64,000 nt of DNA, from positions 124,001 through 188,000 of the forward strand of contig NZ_JAFBED010000002.1 in the NCBI RefSeq assembly GCF_016908565.1, in the 5' to 3' direction. Within the stretch, counting starts at the first letter, position 1. Each line of letters begins with the position of its first letter. Positions 9,134 to 20,400 of this stretch are shown piece after piece. The translations under genes and the position numbers were made by a program. The notes beneath the pieces were generated by a model. The model did not search any database. It saw only the letters and a list, made by a program, of their open reading frames with translations, and had not been told where the DNA came from. This DNA is from Sutcliffiella tianshenii. GTDB lineage: Bacteria > Bacillota > Bacilli > Bacillales > Bacillaceae_I.

Positions 9134-10015
9134 ATGGCTGTAACTGCTCAAATGGTAAAAGAATTGCGTGAAAAAACTGGCGCTGGAATGATGGATTGCA
9201 AAAAAGCGCTGACTGAAACAAACGGTGACATGGAAAAAGCTATCGATTTCCTACGTGAAAAAGGTATTGCAAAAGCTGCGAAAAAGACTGACCGTATCGC
9301 TGCTGAAGGTTTGACTGCGATCGTAACAAAAGGAAACGAAGCGGTAATCCTTGAAGTGAACTCTGAAACGGATTTCGTTGCAAAGAACGAAGGATTCAAA
9401 ACGCTTGTAAACGAATTGGGTGAATTCCTGATCACAAACAAACCTGAATCTGTAGAAGCTGCTCTTGAAGCTAAAATGGATAATGGTGTTGCAGTATCTG
9501 AACACATCAACACTGCTATCGCTAAAATCGGTGAAAAGCTTACTCTTCGCCGCTACACTATCGTTACAAAAACAGATGCAGATGCATTTGGTGCATACCT
9601 TCACATGGGTGGACGCATCGGTGTATTGACTCTTCTTGAAGGCACTACTGATGAAGCTGCAGCTAAAGACGTAGCTATGCACATCGCTGCTATCAACCCT
9701 AAATACGTATCCCGTGACGAGGTTTCTGCAGAAGAAGCTGATCGCGAGCGTAAAGTTCTTACTGAGCAAGCATTAAACGAAGGCAAGCCAGAAAACATCG
9801 TAGCTAAAATGGTAGAAGGTCGCCTTGGTAAATACTTCGAGGACATCTGCCTATTGGACCAGTCTTTCGTTAAGAACCCTGACATGAAAGTTCGTCAATT
9901 CGTTGAAAGCAAAGGCGGAACTGTTAAATCATTCATCCGCTACGAAGTAGGAGAAGGTATCGAAAAACGTCAAGATAACTTCGCTGAAGAAGTAATGAGC
10001 CAAGTTAAAAAATAA
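9134..10015 (+). CDS. tsf: Translation elongation factor Ts
   Basis: The start is ATG 9134, after AAGGAGGATTATTACT, giving 293 residues, the usual Bacillus length. The open frame extends upstream to 9065, but that part is not conserved. The N-terminus [20 protein letters not shown] is the UBA-like domain, followed by [24 protein letters not shown] and the [10 protein letters not shown] motif that contacts EF-Tu. EF-Ts is the guanine nucleotide exchange factor for EF-Tu. It follows rpsB, as in nearly all bacteria, and ends with its own terminator. Confidence 0.99.
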   Translation: MAVTAQMVKELREKTGAGMMDCKKALTETNGDMEKAIDFLREKGIAKAAKKTDRIAAEGLTAIVTKGNEAVILEVNSETDFVAKNEGFKTLVNELGEFLITNKPESVEAALEAKMDNGVAVSEHINTAIAKIGEKLTLRRYTIVTKTDADAFGAYLHMGGRIGVLTLLEGTTDEAAAKDVAMHIAAINPKYVSRDEVSAEEADRERKVLTEQALNEGKPENIVAKMVEGRLGKYFEDICLLDQSFVKNPDMKVRQFVESKGGTVKSFIRYEVGEGIEKRQDNFAEEVMSQVKK

Positions 10016-10035
10016 GAGTTAAACTCTGTATAGTA

Positions 10036-10063
10036 GGGGAGCACACTTTGTGTTCCCTTTTTT
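10036..10063 (+). terminator. Rho-independent terminator after tsf
   Basis: GGGAGCACA (10037-10045) pairs with TGTGTTCCC (10049-10057), one pair being G-T, around a CTT loop. Six T residues follow. Confidence 0.88.
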
Positions 10064-10114
10064 AAAAACATTTATATAGGTAGAATAGAAATAAATGTAT
10101 TCCTGGAGGTTATT

Positions 10115-10837
10115 ATGGCTCAAGCAAAATATCGTCGTGTCGTTTTAAAATTAAGTGGGGAAGCTTTAGCAGGAGACCAAGGCTTCGGTATCAATCCATC
10201 CGTTATAAAATCTGTTTCCCTTCAAGTGAAGGAATTGGCTGATTTGGGTGTGGAAGTGGCTGTCGTAGTCGGCGGCGGAAACATCTGGAGAGGCAAGATA
10301 GGCAGTGAAATGGGAATGGATCGTGCTTCCGCTGATTATATGGGGATGTTAGCTACTGTCATGAACTCATTAGCGTTACAAGACAGCCTGGAAAACGCCG
10401 GGGTGGAAACGCGTGTTCAAACTTCAATCGAGATGAGACAGGTTGCAGAACCATACATAAGAAGAAAAGCGATACGTCACCTGGAAAAGAAACGTGTAGT
10501 CATTTTCGCTGCAGGTACCGGTAACCCATACTTCTCCACAGATACAACAGCTGCATTGCGTGCTGCTGAAATCGAGGCGGAAGTCATCCTGATGGCTAAA
10601 AACAATGTGGATGGCGTTTATAGTGCAGATCCGACTGTTGATAGTACTGCAACAAAATATGAAACACTTTCCTACCTGGATGTATTACGCGAAGGACTTG
10701 CTGTAATGGATTCAACAGCATCTTCTTTATGTATGGATAATGATATACCAATCATTGTTTTCTCTGTCATGGAAGAGGGAAATATCAAACGTGTAGTATT
10801 AGGTGAAAATATCGGAACTATTGTAAGGGGGAAATAA
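10115..10837 (+). CDS. pyrH: UMP kinase
   Basis: The 240-residue protein starts after CTGGAGGTTATT. It shows the amino-acid-kinase fold motifs: [16 protein letters not shown] at the N-terminus, [13 protein letters not shown] for substrate binding, and [19 protein letters not shown] near the C-terminus. PyrH phosphorylates UMP to UDP in pyrimidine nucleotide synthesis and is a hexamer regulated by GTP and UTP. It lies between tsf and frr, two bases before the frr start, so these two are co-transcribed. Confidence 0.98.
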   Translation: MAQAKYRRVVLKLSGEALAGDQGFGINPSVIKSVSLQVKELADLGVEVAVVVGGGNIWRGKIGSEMGMDRASADYMGMLATVMNSLALQDSLENAGVETRVQTSIEMRQVAEPYIRRKAIRHLEKKRVVIFAAGTGNPYFSTDTTAALRAAEIEAEVILMAKNNVDGVYSADPTVDSTATKYETLSYLDVLREGLAVMDSTASSLCMDNDIPIIVFSVMEEGNIKRVVLGENIGTIVRGK

Positions 10838-10839
10838 CC

Positions 10840-11397
10840 ATGGCGAAACAAGTCATTACACAAACAAAAGAAAGAATGGAAAAGGCGATCCAGTCCTATT
10901 CCAGAGAATTGGCTTCCATCCGTGCAGGACGAGCTTCTGCGGCAATCCTTGATAAAGTGACTGTCGACTATTATGGCGCTCCTACTCCTGTAAATCAGCT
11001 TGCAAGCATCAACGTTCCGGAAGCAAGATTACTAGTGGTCCAGCCTTACGATAAATCTTCCTTGGGAGATATCGAAAAAGCGATCATCAAGGCTGATTTA
11101 GGATTGAATCCTTCCAACGATGGAACTGTAATCCGCATTTCCATCCCTGCTCTTACAGAAGAAAGACGTAAAGAGCTTGTGAAAGCTGTGAAGAAATCTT
11201 CAGAGGAAGCTAAAGTGGCGATCCGTAACATCCGCCGCGATGGCAATGATGATCTGAAGAAGCTTGAAAAGAACGGTGAGATCACAGAAGATGAATTACG
11301 TGGTTATACAGATGACATCCAAAAGCAGACAGATAGCTACATCGTGAAGGTTGACACTGTTACAAAAGAAAAAGAAAAAGAAATCATGGAAGTCTAA
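10840..11397 (+). CDS. frr: Ribosome recycling factor
   Basis: The 185-residue protein begins two bases after the pyrH stop. It contains [37 protein letters not shown] and the C-terminal [34 protein letters not shown], both typical of RRF. With EF-G it splits post-termination 70S ribosomes. A terminator follows about 30 bases downstream. Confidence 0.99.
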   Translation: MAKQVITQTKERMEKAIQSYSRELASIRAGRASAAILDKVTVDYYGAPTPVNQLASINVPEARLLVVQPYDKSSLGDIEKAIIKADLGLNPSNDGTVIRISIPALTEERRKELVKAVKKSSEEAKVAIRNIRRDGNDDLKKLEKNGEITEDELRGYTDDIQKQTDSYIVKVDTVTKEKEKEIMEV

Positions 11398-11427
11398 GCG
11401 ATTTACATGTAAAATAGAAAGATGGAA

Positions 11428-11458
11428 AGACCCTCTAATGTTTACAGGGGGTTTTTTT
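11428..11458 (+). terminator. Terminator after frr
   Basis: ACCCTC (11430-11435) can pair with the AGGGGGT region (11446-11452), followed by seven T residues. It closes the pyrH-frr unit ahead of uppS. Confidence 0.75.
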
Positions 11459-11528
11459 GTTAATACTGTTACTATAAATGGAGAACCTTCAAAAGGGCGA
11501 GTCTGTTTATTTTTAATGGAGGATTTTT

Positions 11529-12302
11529 ATGCTGAAAAAAATACAAGAGTGGAGAGGCAAAGAAACCTCTAAATCCTCTTTTTCCAAAGAGGAATTGATG
11601 CAGCACCAAATTCCTGAACACATCGCAGTCATCATGGATGGAAATGGAAGGTGGGCCAAAAAGCGCGCCTTACCGCGTGTGGCAGGGCATCATGAAGGAA
11701 TGAAAACGGTAAGGAAAATTACGAAGTCTGCCAATAGCCTTGGAGTCAAGGTGTTGACGATGTATGCTTTTTCAACTGAAAATTGGAAACGCCCCAAATT
11801 GGAAGTGGATTTCTTGATGAAGCTCCCGGAAGAGTTCCTTGGCACATTTCTTCCTGAACTGATGGAGGAAAATGTACAAGTCCGATTGATGGGCAACAAG
11901 TCAGACCTGCCGGCACACACGCTCAGGGCAGTTGAAAATGCAATGGAAAAAACGAAGGATAATACCGGTCTAATACTTAATTTCGCCTTGAATTACGGAG
12001 GCAGAGATGAAATTTTACGAGCGGTGAAAAATGCAGCAACAGATATTCAGGACAACAAATTATCAATGGAACAATTATCAGAAGAGGTTTTTTCTACGTA
12101 CCTTTTCAGCAATCAACTACCAGATCCAGATCTTCTCATTCGTACAAGCGGTGAAATCAGATTAAGCAACTTCATGCTGTGGCAGCTTGCCTATGCTGAA
12201 TTCTATTTTACGGATGTACTGTGGCCCGATTTTGATGAAAATCATCTCTTTGAGGCGATTAATAGCTATCAACAGCGCGGCAGAAGATTTGGTGGTATAT
12301 AA
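11529..12302 (+). CDS. uppS: Isoprenyl transferase (undecaprenyl diphosphate synthase)
   Basis: The 257-residue protein starts at ATG 11529, after TGGAGGATTTTT. The catalytic Asp motif is VIMDGNGRWAKKR near residue 35, followed by GMKTVRKI and YAFSTENWKRP, and near the C-terminus PDPDLLIRTSGEIRLSNFMLWQLAYAE. This is a cis-prenyltransferase that builds undecaprenyl diphosphate, the lipid carrier for peptidoglycan and teichoic acids. It is followed by cdsA 18 bp later. Confidence 0.97.
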   Translation: MLKKIQEWRGKETSKSSFSKEELMQHQIPEHIAVIMDGNGRWAKKRALPRVAGHHEGMKTVRKITKSANSLGVKVLTMYAFSTENWKRPKLEVDFLMKLPEEFLGTFLPELMEENVQVRLMGNKSDLPAHTLRAVENAMEKTKDNTGLILNFALNYGGRDEILRAVKNAATDIQDNKLSMEQLSEEVFSTYLFSNQLPDPDLLIRTSGEIRLSNFMLWQLAYAEFYFTDVLWPDFDENHLFEAINSYQQRGRRFGGI

Positions 12303-12320
12303 AAAGGTGTTGGACATACA

Positions 12321-13109
12321 ATGAAACAACGGATTATTACAGCTGTCATCGCTGCTGCGGTGTTCTTGCCAATCGTGATTTATGGAAATCTACCATTTGT
12401 TCTCTTTATTTATTTATTAGCTACCATCGGATTATATGAAGCGCTTAGAATGAAGAAAATCACCATGACAAGTGTTCCCGGAGTACTTTCCCTGCTCTTG
12501 ATGTGGGTGCTACTTATCCCGGGGCAATGGATGCCTGAAAATCCCTTGTTTACTAAAATGGAGTTTTTGGTGATAGGTGTTTTACTTCTGTTAACCTATA
12601 CGGTTATCAGTAAAAACCGATTCAACTTTGATGAAGTAGGTTTTTCTCTGCTTTCAATCATTTATGTAGGTTTAGGATTCTTCTATTTCATCGAAATTCG
12701 TGACATCTCCCTAGCTTATGTATTTTTCGCTTTGGTTGTCATTTGGTCAACCGATTCCGGAGCATACTTCATTGGCAAGGCAATGGGAAAAACGAAATTA
12801 TGGCCGGAAATCAGTCCGAATAAAACGGTGGAAGGTTCTTTGGGCGGGGTGGTCTGTGCAATTTTAGTTGCGATTATCTTTCAGTTTACCGTTGGGTTTG
12901 AGCATGGGCTCATCATCACCGTCGTCATTGCAAGTATTCTTTCTGTTGTAGGACAAATGGGCGACCTCGTTGAGTCTGCCTTGAAGAGACATTATGGGGT
13001 TAAGGATTCTGGTAATCTCCTCCCAGGACATGGCGGGATTTTAGATCGTTTTGATAGCCTGCTATTTGTTTTGCCACTATTGCATTTTATACATAAATTT
13101 ATATCCTAA
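12321..13109 (+). CDS. cdsA: Phosphatidate cytidylyltransferase (CDP-diglyceride synthase)
   Basis: The 262-residue polytopic membrane protein has about eight hydrophobic segments. It carries the CDP-diacylglycerol synthase signature near the C-terminus: SALKRHYGVKDSGNLLPGHGGILDR. An inner WSTDSGAYFIGKAMGKTKLWPEISPNKTVEG is also conserved. It makes CDP-diacylglycerol from phosphatidate and CTP, the precursor used by PgsA encoded further on at 52788. The order uppS-cdsA-dxr is the usual one. Confidence 0.97.
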   Translation: MKQRIITAVIAAAVFLPIVIYGNLPFVLFIYLLATIGLYEALRMKKITMTSVPGVLSLLLMWVLLIPGQWMPENPLFTKMEFLVIGVLLLLTYTVISKNRFNFDEVGFSLLSIIYVGLGFFYFIEIRDISLAYVFFALVVIWSTDSGAYFIGKAMGKTKLWPEISPNKTVEGSLGGVVCAILVAIIFQFTVGFEHGLIITVVIASILSVVGQMGDLVESALKRHYGVKDSGNLLPGHGGILDRFDSLLFVLPLLHFIHKFIS

Positions 13110-13145
13110 GCGTTCTGATAGTGGTGGATGAAGGAGTGAAAGCTT

Positions 13146-14297
13146 GTGAAGCAGATTAGTCTATTAGGTGCTTCTGGTTCGATCGGTGTCCAGACTTTGG
13201 AAGTGATAAAGCAGCACCCGGATCAATTTGAATTAGTCGCCTTTAGTGTAGGAAGCAATGTTTCGGCTGCAGTCGAGATAATCAAGAATTTTTCTCCTAA
13301 AGCTGTTTCAGTGAAATCGAAAGAGGACTGTGATACATTGAAAAGGCAGTTTCCGGCAAGTTCCATCCGCTTCACCTATGGGGAAGAAGGATTGGTTGAT
13401 ATAGCCACACATGATGAGGCGGAGATTGTCGTCAATGCAGTGATGGGAAGTGTCGGTCTGGTGCCGACTCTGCAAGCGATTGAATGCAAAAAAACGATTG
13501 CACTTGCAAACAAGGAGACGCTCGTCACTGCCGGCCACATCGTCATGGCTGCCGCTAAGAGACATGGGGTTTCCATTATCCCTGTTGATAGCGAGCATTC
13601 TGCCATTTACCAATGTTTACAGGGAGAATATGAAAAAAACATCCAATCTCTTATTTTGACGGCATCAGGGGGAAGCTTCAGGGATAAGTCGAGAAAAGAA
13701 TTGGAAGGGGTAACAGTTGCCGATGCACTGAATCATCCTAACTGGTCAATGGGTGCAAAAATCACCATCGATTCTGCGACCATGATGAACAAAGGGTTGG
13801 AAGTGATAGAGGCACACTGGCTATTCGATATTCCATACGAGGATATTCAGGTGGTATTACATAGAGAAAGTGTCATTCACTCTATGGTTGAATTCCATGA
13901 TACAAGTGTAATGGCCCAGCTCGGAACGCCAGATATGAAAGTCCCTATCCAATATGCACTAAGCTATCCGGATCGTTTTGAACACAAATCAGGGAAAAGA
14001 CTGAGTCTCACGGATTTTGGGAAGCTCCATTTTGAGAAGATGGATTTTGAGCGGTTCAGATGCTTGCATTACGCTTATGAAGCAGGAAAAACAGGAGGCA
14101 CATTGCCTACAGTCCTAAATGCAGCAAATGAAATGGCTGTGGATGCATTCCTGAATGGCAAAATAGGGTTTCTGACCATTGAAGACCTCATTGAAAAAGC
14201 CATGCAGCGACATGAGGTCCAATTGAATCCTGATTTGCAGACCATTAAAGAGATTGACCTTGAAACGAGAGAATTTGTTCGTTCACTAACAGATTAA
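13146..14297 (+). CDS. dxr: 1-deoxy-D-xylulose-5-phosphate reductoisomerase
   Basis: The GTG at 13146 follows a GAAGGAGTGAAAGC site, giving 383 residues. The NADPH-binding motif is [15 protein letters not shown] at the N-terminus. Catalytic and metal-binding segments are [23 protein letters not shown] and [10 protein letters not shown], then [32 protein letters not shown]. It converts DXP to 2-C-methyl-D-erythritol 4-phosphate, the committed step of the MEP isoprenoid pathway that supplies UppS upstream. Confidence 0.98.
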   Translation: MKQISLLGASGSIGVQTLEVIKQHPDQFELVAFSVGSNVSAAVEIIKNFSPKAVSVKSKEDCDTLKRQFPASSIRFTYGEEGLVDIATHDEAEIVVNAVMGSVGLVPTLQAIECKKTIALANKETLVTAGHIVMAAAKRHGVSIIPVDSEHSAIYQCLQGEYEKNIQSLILTASGGSFRDKSRKELEGVTVADALNHPNWSMGAKITIDSATMMNKGLEVIEAHWLFDIPYEDIQVVLHRESVIHSMVEFHDTSVMAQLGTPDMKVPIQYALSYPDRFEHKSGKRLSLTDFGKLHFEKMDFERFRCLHYAYEAGKTGGTLPTVLNAANEMAVDAFLNGKIGFLTIEDLIEKAMQRHEVQLNPDLQTIKEIDLETREFVRSLTD

Positions 14298-14310
14298 AGG
14301 TGGAGATCTA

Positions 14311-15573
14311 GTGAATACAGTAATCGCATTTATTATCATCTTTGGAGTTCTTGTATTTGTACATGAACTGGGACATCTGGTTTTTGCCAAGCGTGCAGGC
14401 ATTCTTTGCCGAGAATTTGCCATAGGGTTCGGCCCCAAGGTATTTTCATTTAAAAAACAGGAAACCGTCTATACGATCAGACTTCTGCCGATCGGCGGAT
14501 TTGTCCGCATGGCCGGGGAAGACCCAGAAGTGATAGAGGTCAAGCCTGGCTACCATGTGGGCCTTATGTTCGATGCAAAAGGGGAAGTCAATAAGGTAGT
14601 CATCAATAACAAAGATAAATATCCTGATGCCAAGATCATCGAGGTGGAATATGCCGACCTCGAGCGTGAACTTATCATCAGGGGATACGAACTTAATGAA
14701 GAGGAAACATTGAAGGATTATAAGGTAAGCAAGGAATCCTACTTTGTGATGGACGGGCAGGAAATCCAGAATGCGCCGTTTGATAGACAATTTGGATCCA
14801 AAACGCTCATGCAACGCACCTTGGCCATCTTTGCAGGTCCGATGATGAACTTCATCCTAGCCTTCTTCATATTCGCATTTCTGGGAATGGTACAAGGCTA
14901 TTACATCAATGAAGCCGTTATCGGGGAATTAGCTCCTGATGGCGCTGCACAGGCTTCAGGGTTGCAACAGGGCGATAAAGTATTGGCTATCAATGACGAA
15001 AGCGTATCTACCTGGGAAGAAGTCGTGAAGATCATCCAGGTAAACGCGAATGAGGAACTATTATTTTTGATTGAGCGGGATGGGCAATCGATGAATATTC
15101 CTGTCACCCCAAAATCCGATAAGGCGGAAAACGGGGAGGAAAGGGGAGTCATCGGCGTATTTATGCCTACTGAAAAGTCGTTTCTAGGAGCGATTCCAAA
15201 TGCTGCCACAGAAACCTATACATGGACGAAGGAAATCATCACCGGCCTTGGGAAGCTTATCACAGGTCAATTCTCCATAGATATGCTATCAGGTCCTGTT
15301 GGCATATATAAATCCACCGAGGTTGTAGCGGAATCAGGCATCTTCCTTCTCATGCGCTGGACTGCAGTTCTGAGCATCAACCTAGGTATCATCAACCTCT
15401 TGCCGATCCCGGCATTGGATGGTGGAAGACTGATGTTCTTTGCTGCAGAAGCGGTAAGGGGGAAACCGATTGACCGCCACAAAGAAGGACTCGTCCACTT
15501 CATCGGCTTTGCACTACTGATGCTCCTGATGCTGGTAGTAACCTGGAACGACATCCAGAAGTTCTTTTTATAA
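14311..15573 (+). CDS. rseP: Site-2 intramembrane metalloprotease RseP (RasP/YluC)
   Basis: The GTG at 14311 follows AAAGGTGGAGATCTA, giving 420 residues. The zinc motif HELGH is at residues 18-22 inside the first membrane helix. A single PDZ domain (VIGELAPDGAAQASGLQQGDKVLAINDESVSTWEEV) lies in the middle, and the last helices carry the second active-site element NLLPIPALDGGR. In B. subtilis the orthologue RasP cleaves anti-sigma factors such as RsiW and clears signal-peptide remnants. An acidic ~60-residue insert precedes the second hydrophobic segment, as in other Bacillus RasP proteins. Confidence 0.96.
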   Translation: MNTVIAFIIIFGVLVFVHELGHLVFAKRAGILCREFAIGFGPKVFSFKKQETVYTIRLLPIGGFVRMAGEDPEVIEVKPGYHVGLMFDAKGEVNKVVINNKDKYPDAKIIEVEYADLERELIIRGYELNEEETLKDYKVSKESYFVMDGQEIQNAPFDRQFGSKTLMQRTLAIFAGPMMNFILAFFIFAFLGMVQGYYINEAVIGELAPDGAAQASGLQQGDKVLAINDESVSTWEEVVKIIQVNANEELLFLIERDGQSMNIPVTPKSDKAENGEERGVIGVFMPTEKSFLGAIPNAATETYTWTKEIITGLGKLITGQFSIDMLSGPVGIYKSTEVVAESGIFLLMRWTAVLSINLGIINLLPIPALDGGRLMFFAAEAVRGKPIDRHKEGLVHFIGFALLMLLMLVVTWNDIQKFFL

Positions 15574-15591
15574 TTAAAAATTAGATTAAAT

Positions 15592-15637
15592 GAGATCTTG
15601 CATGCTTGTGAAAGATGCAAGTTCTCTTTGCTTTTAT
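15592..15637 (+). terminator. Possible weak terminator between rseP and proS
   Basis: CTTGCAT (15597-15603) pairs with ATGCAAG (15615-15621), followed by the T-rich TTCTCTTTGCTTTT. The tract is interrupted, so termination may be partial. No T-box leader fits in the 96-bp gap. Confidence 0.5.
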
Positions 15638-15669
15638 AGAAAAATACATACGTAATGGGGTGCCCTTAT

Positions 15670-17373
15670 ATGAAACAAAGCATGACTCTTATTCCTACTC
15701 TTAGAGAAGTCCCTTCAGATGCAGAAGTGAAAAGTCATCAACTGCTTCTTAGAGCAGGTTTTATCCGCCAAAACGCAAGTGGGATCTACAGTTTTCTTCC
15801 GTTAGGCAAAAGAGTATTGAAAAAGGTAGAAGATATTGTCCGTGAAGAAATGGAAAATGCAGGGGCAGTCGAGCTGCTGATGCCGGCTATGCAGGCTGCA
15901 GAGCTATGGCAGGAATCCGGCAGATGGTATTCCTACGGACCGGAACTGATGAGAATGCGTGATCGTCATAACCGAGAGTTTGCACTCGGCGCTACCCATG
16001 AAGAGGTAATCACGACCATTGTCCGTGATGAAGTGAAATCCTATAAGAAACTACCTCTGACACTCTACCAGATCCAGACAAAATTCCGAGATGAAAAACG
16101 TCCACGCTTCGGCCTCTTAAGGGGAAGAGAGTTTTTGATGAAGGATGCATATTCCTTCCACTCCTCCCAAGAGAGCCTGGACGATGTGTATGAAAAAATG
16201 TTCACTGCATACTCCAACATCTTCACAAGACTTGGATTGAATTTCCGTGCGGTCATCGCGGATTCCGGTGCAATGGGAGGGAAGGATACGCATGAATTCA
16301 TGGTGCTATCCGAGATCGGAGAGGATACGATAGCCTATTCCTCGGACTCATCCTATGCTGCCAATATTGAAATGGCTCCGGTAGTTGCCAACTATGAAAA
16401 AAGCGGTGAAGCGGAAATAGAAATGGAAAAGGTGTCTACACCTGACCAAAAGACCATAGAAGATGTTTCAGGATTCTTAAATGTAACAAGTTCCAAGATG
16501 ATTAAAACACTCTGCTTCAAAGTGGATGAAAAATTTGTAGTTGTACTCGTACGCGGCGACCATGAAATCAATGATGTAAAACTGAAAAACCTATATCAGG
16601 CATCCGTAGTAGAACTGGCGACGCCTGAGGAAGTGAAAGTACAGATGGGCTGTTCCATCGGTTCCCTTGGACCTATAGGTTTGCCACAATCTGTGGAGGT
16701 TGTAGCAGACCATGCTGTCGAGTATTTGGTAAACGCAGTGTCAGGTGCCAACGAAGAGGGTTATCATTATACAAATGTCAATCCTGTCAGGGATTTCTCT
16801 GTAAATCAATATACTGACTTACGATTCATCCAGGAAGGTGACCTGTCTCCTGATGGACAAGGTGTTATCCGTTTTGCTAAGGGTATTGAAGTTGGACATG
16901 TATTCAAGCTGGGAACACGCTATAGTGAAGCGATGGGTGCAACTTATCTCGACGAAAACGGAAGAACCCAGCCGATGATCATGGGCTGTTATGGCATCGG
17001 TGTATCCCGGGTCATGGCTGCTGTTGTGGAGCAGTTCCATGATGAAAGTGGTATTGTTTGGCCGAATGCAGTCACACCGTATGATGTTCATGTTATACCG
17101 GTGAATGCGAAAAATGCCGAACAGGCTGCACTGTCTGAAGAAATTTATAGCGAATTGAAAAGAAATGGATTTGCGGTTCTTTTTGATGACCGCCAGGAGC
17201 GTCCAGGAGTCAAGTTTGCAGATGCAGATCTGATCGGGTTGCCTGTACGTGTGACTGTCGGGAAAAAAGCAGAGGAAAAAGTAGTGGAAGTTAAATGGAG
17301 AAAAACAGGTGAAATGGAAGAAGTATCTGTTGACAATTTAATTCAAACACTGCGTCGATCTGTAGTACAATAA
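15670..17373 (+). CDS. proS: Prolyl-tRNA synthetase
   Basis: The start is placed at ATG 15670 ([15 protein letters not shown]), giving 567 residues; an upstream in-frame start adds five non-conserved residues. Class II motifs are present: motif 2 [31 protein letters not shown] and motif 3 [18 protein letters not shown]. The ~180-residue insertion between them (about 225-405) is the bacterial-type editing domain that clears Ala-tRNA(Pro), and the C-terminus is an anticodon-binding domain. It charges tRNA(Pro). The order rseP-proS-polC is conserved. Confidence 0.98.
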   Translation: MKQSMTLIPTLREVPSDAEVKSHQLLLRAGFIRQNASGIYSFLPLGKRVLKKVEDIVREEMENAGAVELLMPAMQAAELWQESGRWYSYGPELMRMRDRHNREFALGATHEEVITTIVRDEVKSYKKLPLTLYQIQTKFRDEKRPRFGLLRGREFLMKDAYSFHSSQESLDDVYEKMFTAYSNIFTRLGLNFRAVIADSGAMGGKDTHEFMVLSEIGEDTIAYSSDSSYAANIEMAPVVANYEKSGEAEIEMEKVSTPDQKTIEDVSGFLNVTSSKMIKTLCFKVDEKFVVVLVRGDHEINDVKLKNLYQASVVELATPEEVKVQMGCSIGSLGPIGLPQSVEVVADHAVEYLVNAVSGANEEGYHYTNVNPVRDFSVNQYTDLRFIQEGDLSPDGQGVIRFAKGIEVGHVFKLGTRYSEAMGATYLDENGRTQPMIMGCYGIGVSRVMAAVVEQFHDESGIVWPNAVTPYDVHVIPVNAKNAEQAALSEEIYSELKRNGFAVLFDDRQERPGVKFADADLIGLPVRVTVGKKAEEKVVEVKWRKTGEMEEVSVDNLIQTLRRSVVQ

Positions 17374-17388
17374 GAGAGAAAAAAATAA

Positions 17389-17414
17389 AAGGTACCCCCA
17401 TTAGGAGGTACCTT
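17389..17414 (+). promoter_or_regulatory. Hairpin between proS and polC
   Basis: AAGGTACC and GGTACCTT form a perfect 8-bp stem around a ~10-base loop. The following bases (TCTAGTATG) are not a T run, so termination would be weak. The downstream arm includes an AGGAGG-like sequence that belongs to a possible earlier start codon of polC (17420). Confidence 0.4.
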
Positions 17415-17467
17415 CTAGTATGTTTAGAAAAATGATCAGGGACGGAGAAAGGGGTCTGAACATTGTA

Positions 17468-20400
17468 ATGGAGCTAGTCCAAGAAAAAAAAGATCGATTT
17501 CGTCTTCTCCTTCAACAGCTTGACTTGACAAGTGACGATATTTTTCCTTACTTTGCAGAAGCTGGTATAGATAAATTGACTGTAGAGAAGACGAGTAAAA
17601 GATGGCATTTTCATTTTGTCCTACAGAAGGTTCTGCCTGTTTCCATTTATGAATTATTTTATATGAAGCTGACGAAAAGCTTTTCACATATTGCCAATGT
17701 ATCCTTTCAAATAAGTGTCTTGGACCGATCTTTTGAGGATTCATATATACAGGATTATTGGCCTGTCTGCCTGAAAGAACTTGAAGGTTGTTCTCCGCCT
17801 CTCATGATGCTATTAAAGGGGCAAGTTCCAACGCTTCAAGGAAATAAGCTTATGCTCACTGCCAGGAATGAAGCGGAGGCCATAGCGGTCAAGAGAAAAT
17901 TGAACACCACCATTTGTTCAACATATGAAGGCTTTGGTTTTCCGACGTTCGTACTTGATACAACACTGTCCCATTCCGAAGAGGAGTTTAAGCAGTTTGT
18001 CGAGAAAAAGCAGATGGAAGATCAACAAAAAGCATTGGCGGCCGTAACGGAAATGCAGAAAAAAGATAGCGCCAAGGATGATGGCGGTTCTATCAGCGGC
18101 CCTGTAATGATCGGTTATACCATCAAGGATGACGCAGAGATGAAAACCTTGGCTGAGATTGTTGAAGAGGAAAGGCGTGTTGCGGTCCAAGGATATGTTT
18201 TCGATGCAGAGACAAAAGAGCTTCGCAGCGGAAGAACCTTGTTGACCTTTAAGATTACAGACTACACCAATTCCATCCTTGTTAAAATGTTCTCCAGGGA
18301 TAAAGAGGATGTTCCACTCTTGCAGGCCGTGAAAAAGGGGATGTGGCTTAAGGTGCGGGGAAGTATCCAAAACGATACCTTTGTCCGCGACCTTGTCATG
18401 ATGGCAAATGATATCAATGAGTTCCAAGGCAAGGAAATTAGGGATACCGCACCTGAGGGGGAGAAAAGGATCGAACTGCATCTGCATTCCCCGATGAGTA
18501 CGATGGATGCCGTGAGCAGCATTTCTTCACTTGTTGCACAAGCAAAAAAGTGGGGGCATGAAGCCATCGCCATCACTGACCACGCGGTTGCCCAAGGATA
18601 TCCGGAAGCGTATTCCGCCGGTAAGAAAAATGGTGTCAAGATTTTATACGGATTGGAAGCCAACCTTGTGGACGATGGTGTTCCTATTGCCTATAACCCT
18701 GTCCATCGGAATCTTGCAGAAGATACGTATGTAGTGTTCGATGTTGAGACGACCGGTTTATCTGCCATGTACGATACAATCATCGAGCTTGCTGCTGTCA
18801 AGATCAGGGATGGGGAAATCATAGACAGATTCGAGTCATTCTCCAATCCTCACCACCCTTTGTCTGCAACCACCATCAACTTGACGGGCATTACTGATGA
18901 TATGGTAAGGAATGCTCCTGAAGTCGGGGATGTACTGCAGGATTTTTATAAATGGATCGATGATGATATTCTGGTTGCTCACAATGCGAGCTTTGATATG
19001 GGATTCCTGAATATCGGATTCCAGCGCATTGGGCTCGGGAAAGCAAAAAATCCGGTCATTGATACATTGGAGCTTGGACGACTTCTTTTCCCGGATCTGA
19101 AAAATCATCGATTGAATACACTTTGTAAAAAGTTTGATATCGAACTCACCCAGCACCACAGGGCCATCTATGACGCAGAAGCAACAGGATATCTCCTCAT
19201 GAAGATGCTGAAGGACTCATTGGAGCGTGGCATCACCTATCATGATGAATTGAATGACAACTCCGGTAAGTCAGATGCCTATAAACGGGCGAGACCATCT
19301 CATATCACGCTGCTTGCTGTTAATGATGTCGGATTGAAGAACATTTTCAAGCTTGTCTCCCTATCCCATATGAACTTCTTTTTCAGAGTTCCGCGCATTC
19401 CGCGCTCCTTGCTGCAAAAGCATAGGGAGGGTCTCCTTGTCGGTACTGCTTGCGACAAGGGGGAAGTATTTGAAGGGATGATGCAAAAAGCACCAGATGA
19501 AGTGGAAAGTATTGCAGAGTTCTATGATTACATCGAAGTGCAGCCGCCAAGCAATTATGATCATCTGATTGAATTGGAATTGATAAAGGATGATAAGGCA
19601 TTAAAGGAAATCATCACAAATATTGTGAAGCTCGGAGAAAAACTTGAAAAGCCTGTCGTGGCGACCGGGAATGTCCACTATTTGAAAAAAGAGGACAAGA
19701 TTCACCGTGAAATCCTTGTTAGATCCCAATCAGGAGCAAATCCGCTGAACCGACACAAGCTTCCAGATGTCCATTTCAAGACAACCGATGATATGCTCGC
19801 AGCCTTCAGTTTCCTTGGTGAAGAGAAGGCAAAAGAAATCGTTGTTGCAAATACACAAAAAGTCGCAAGTATGATAGAAGACATCAAACCGATCAAGGAT
19901 GACCTTTATACACCGAAAATTGAAGGTGCTGATGAGGAAATCCGTGAAATGAGCTATAGGATGGCGAGGAGCATCTATGGGGAAGAGCTTCCGGAGCTTG
20001 TTGAGAAGCGGATTGAAAAAGAGCTGAAAAGTATCATAGGTCACGGTTTTGCCGTTATCTATCTCATATCCCATAAGCTTGTGAAGAAGTCATTGGATGA
20101 CGGATATCTTGTAGGTTCACGTGGTTCTGTCGGTTCCTCCTTTGTCGCGACCATGACAGAGATAACCGAGGTGAATCCTCTACCGCCGCATTATGTTTGC
20201 CCATCCTGTAAAAAATCCGAGTTCTTTGACGATGGCTCGGTAGGTTCGGGGTTTGATCTACCTGATAAGGATTGCCCGGATTGTGGAGAAGCTTTTAAAA
20301 AGGATGGTCATGACATACCGTTTGAAACGTTCCTAGGGTTTAAAGGGGATAAAGTTCCTGATATCGATTTGAACTTTTCAGGGGAGTATCAGCCACGTGC

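Noticed and set aside
15574-15669. T-box leader for proS
   Set aside because: The gap is under 100 bp, and neither the T-box sequence nor the required specifier stem is visible.
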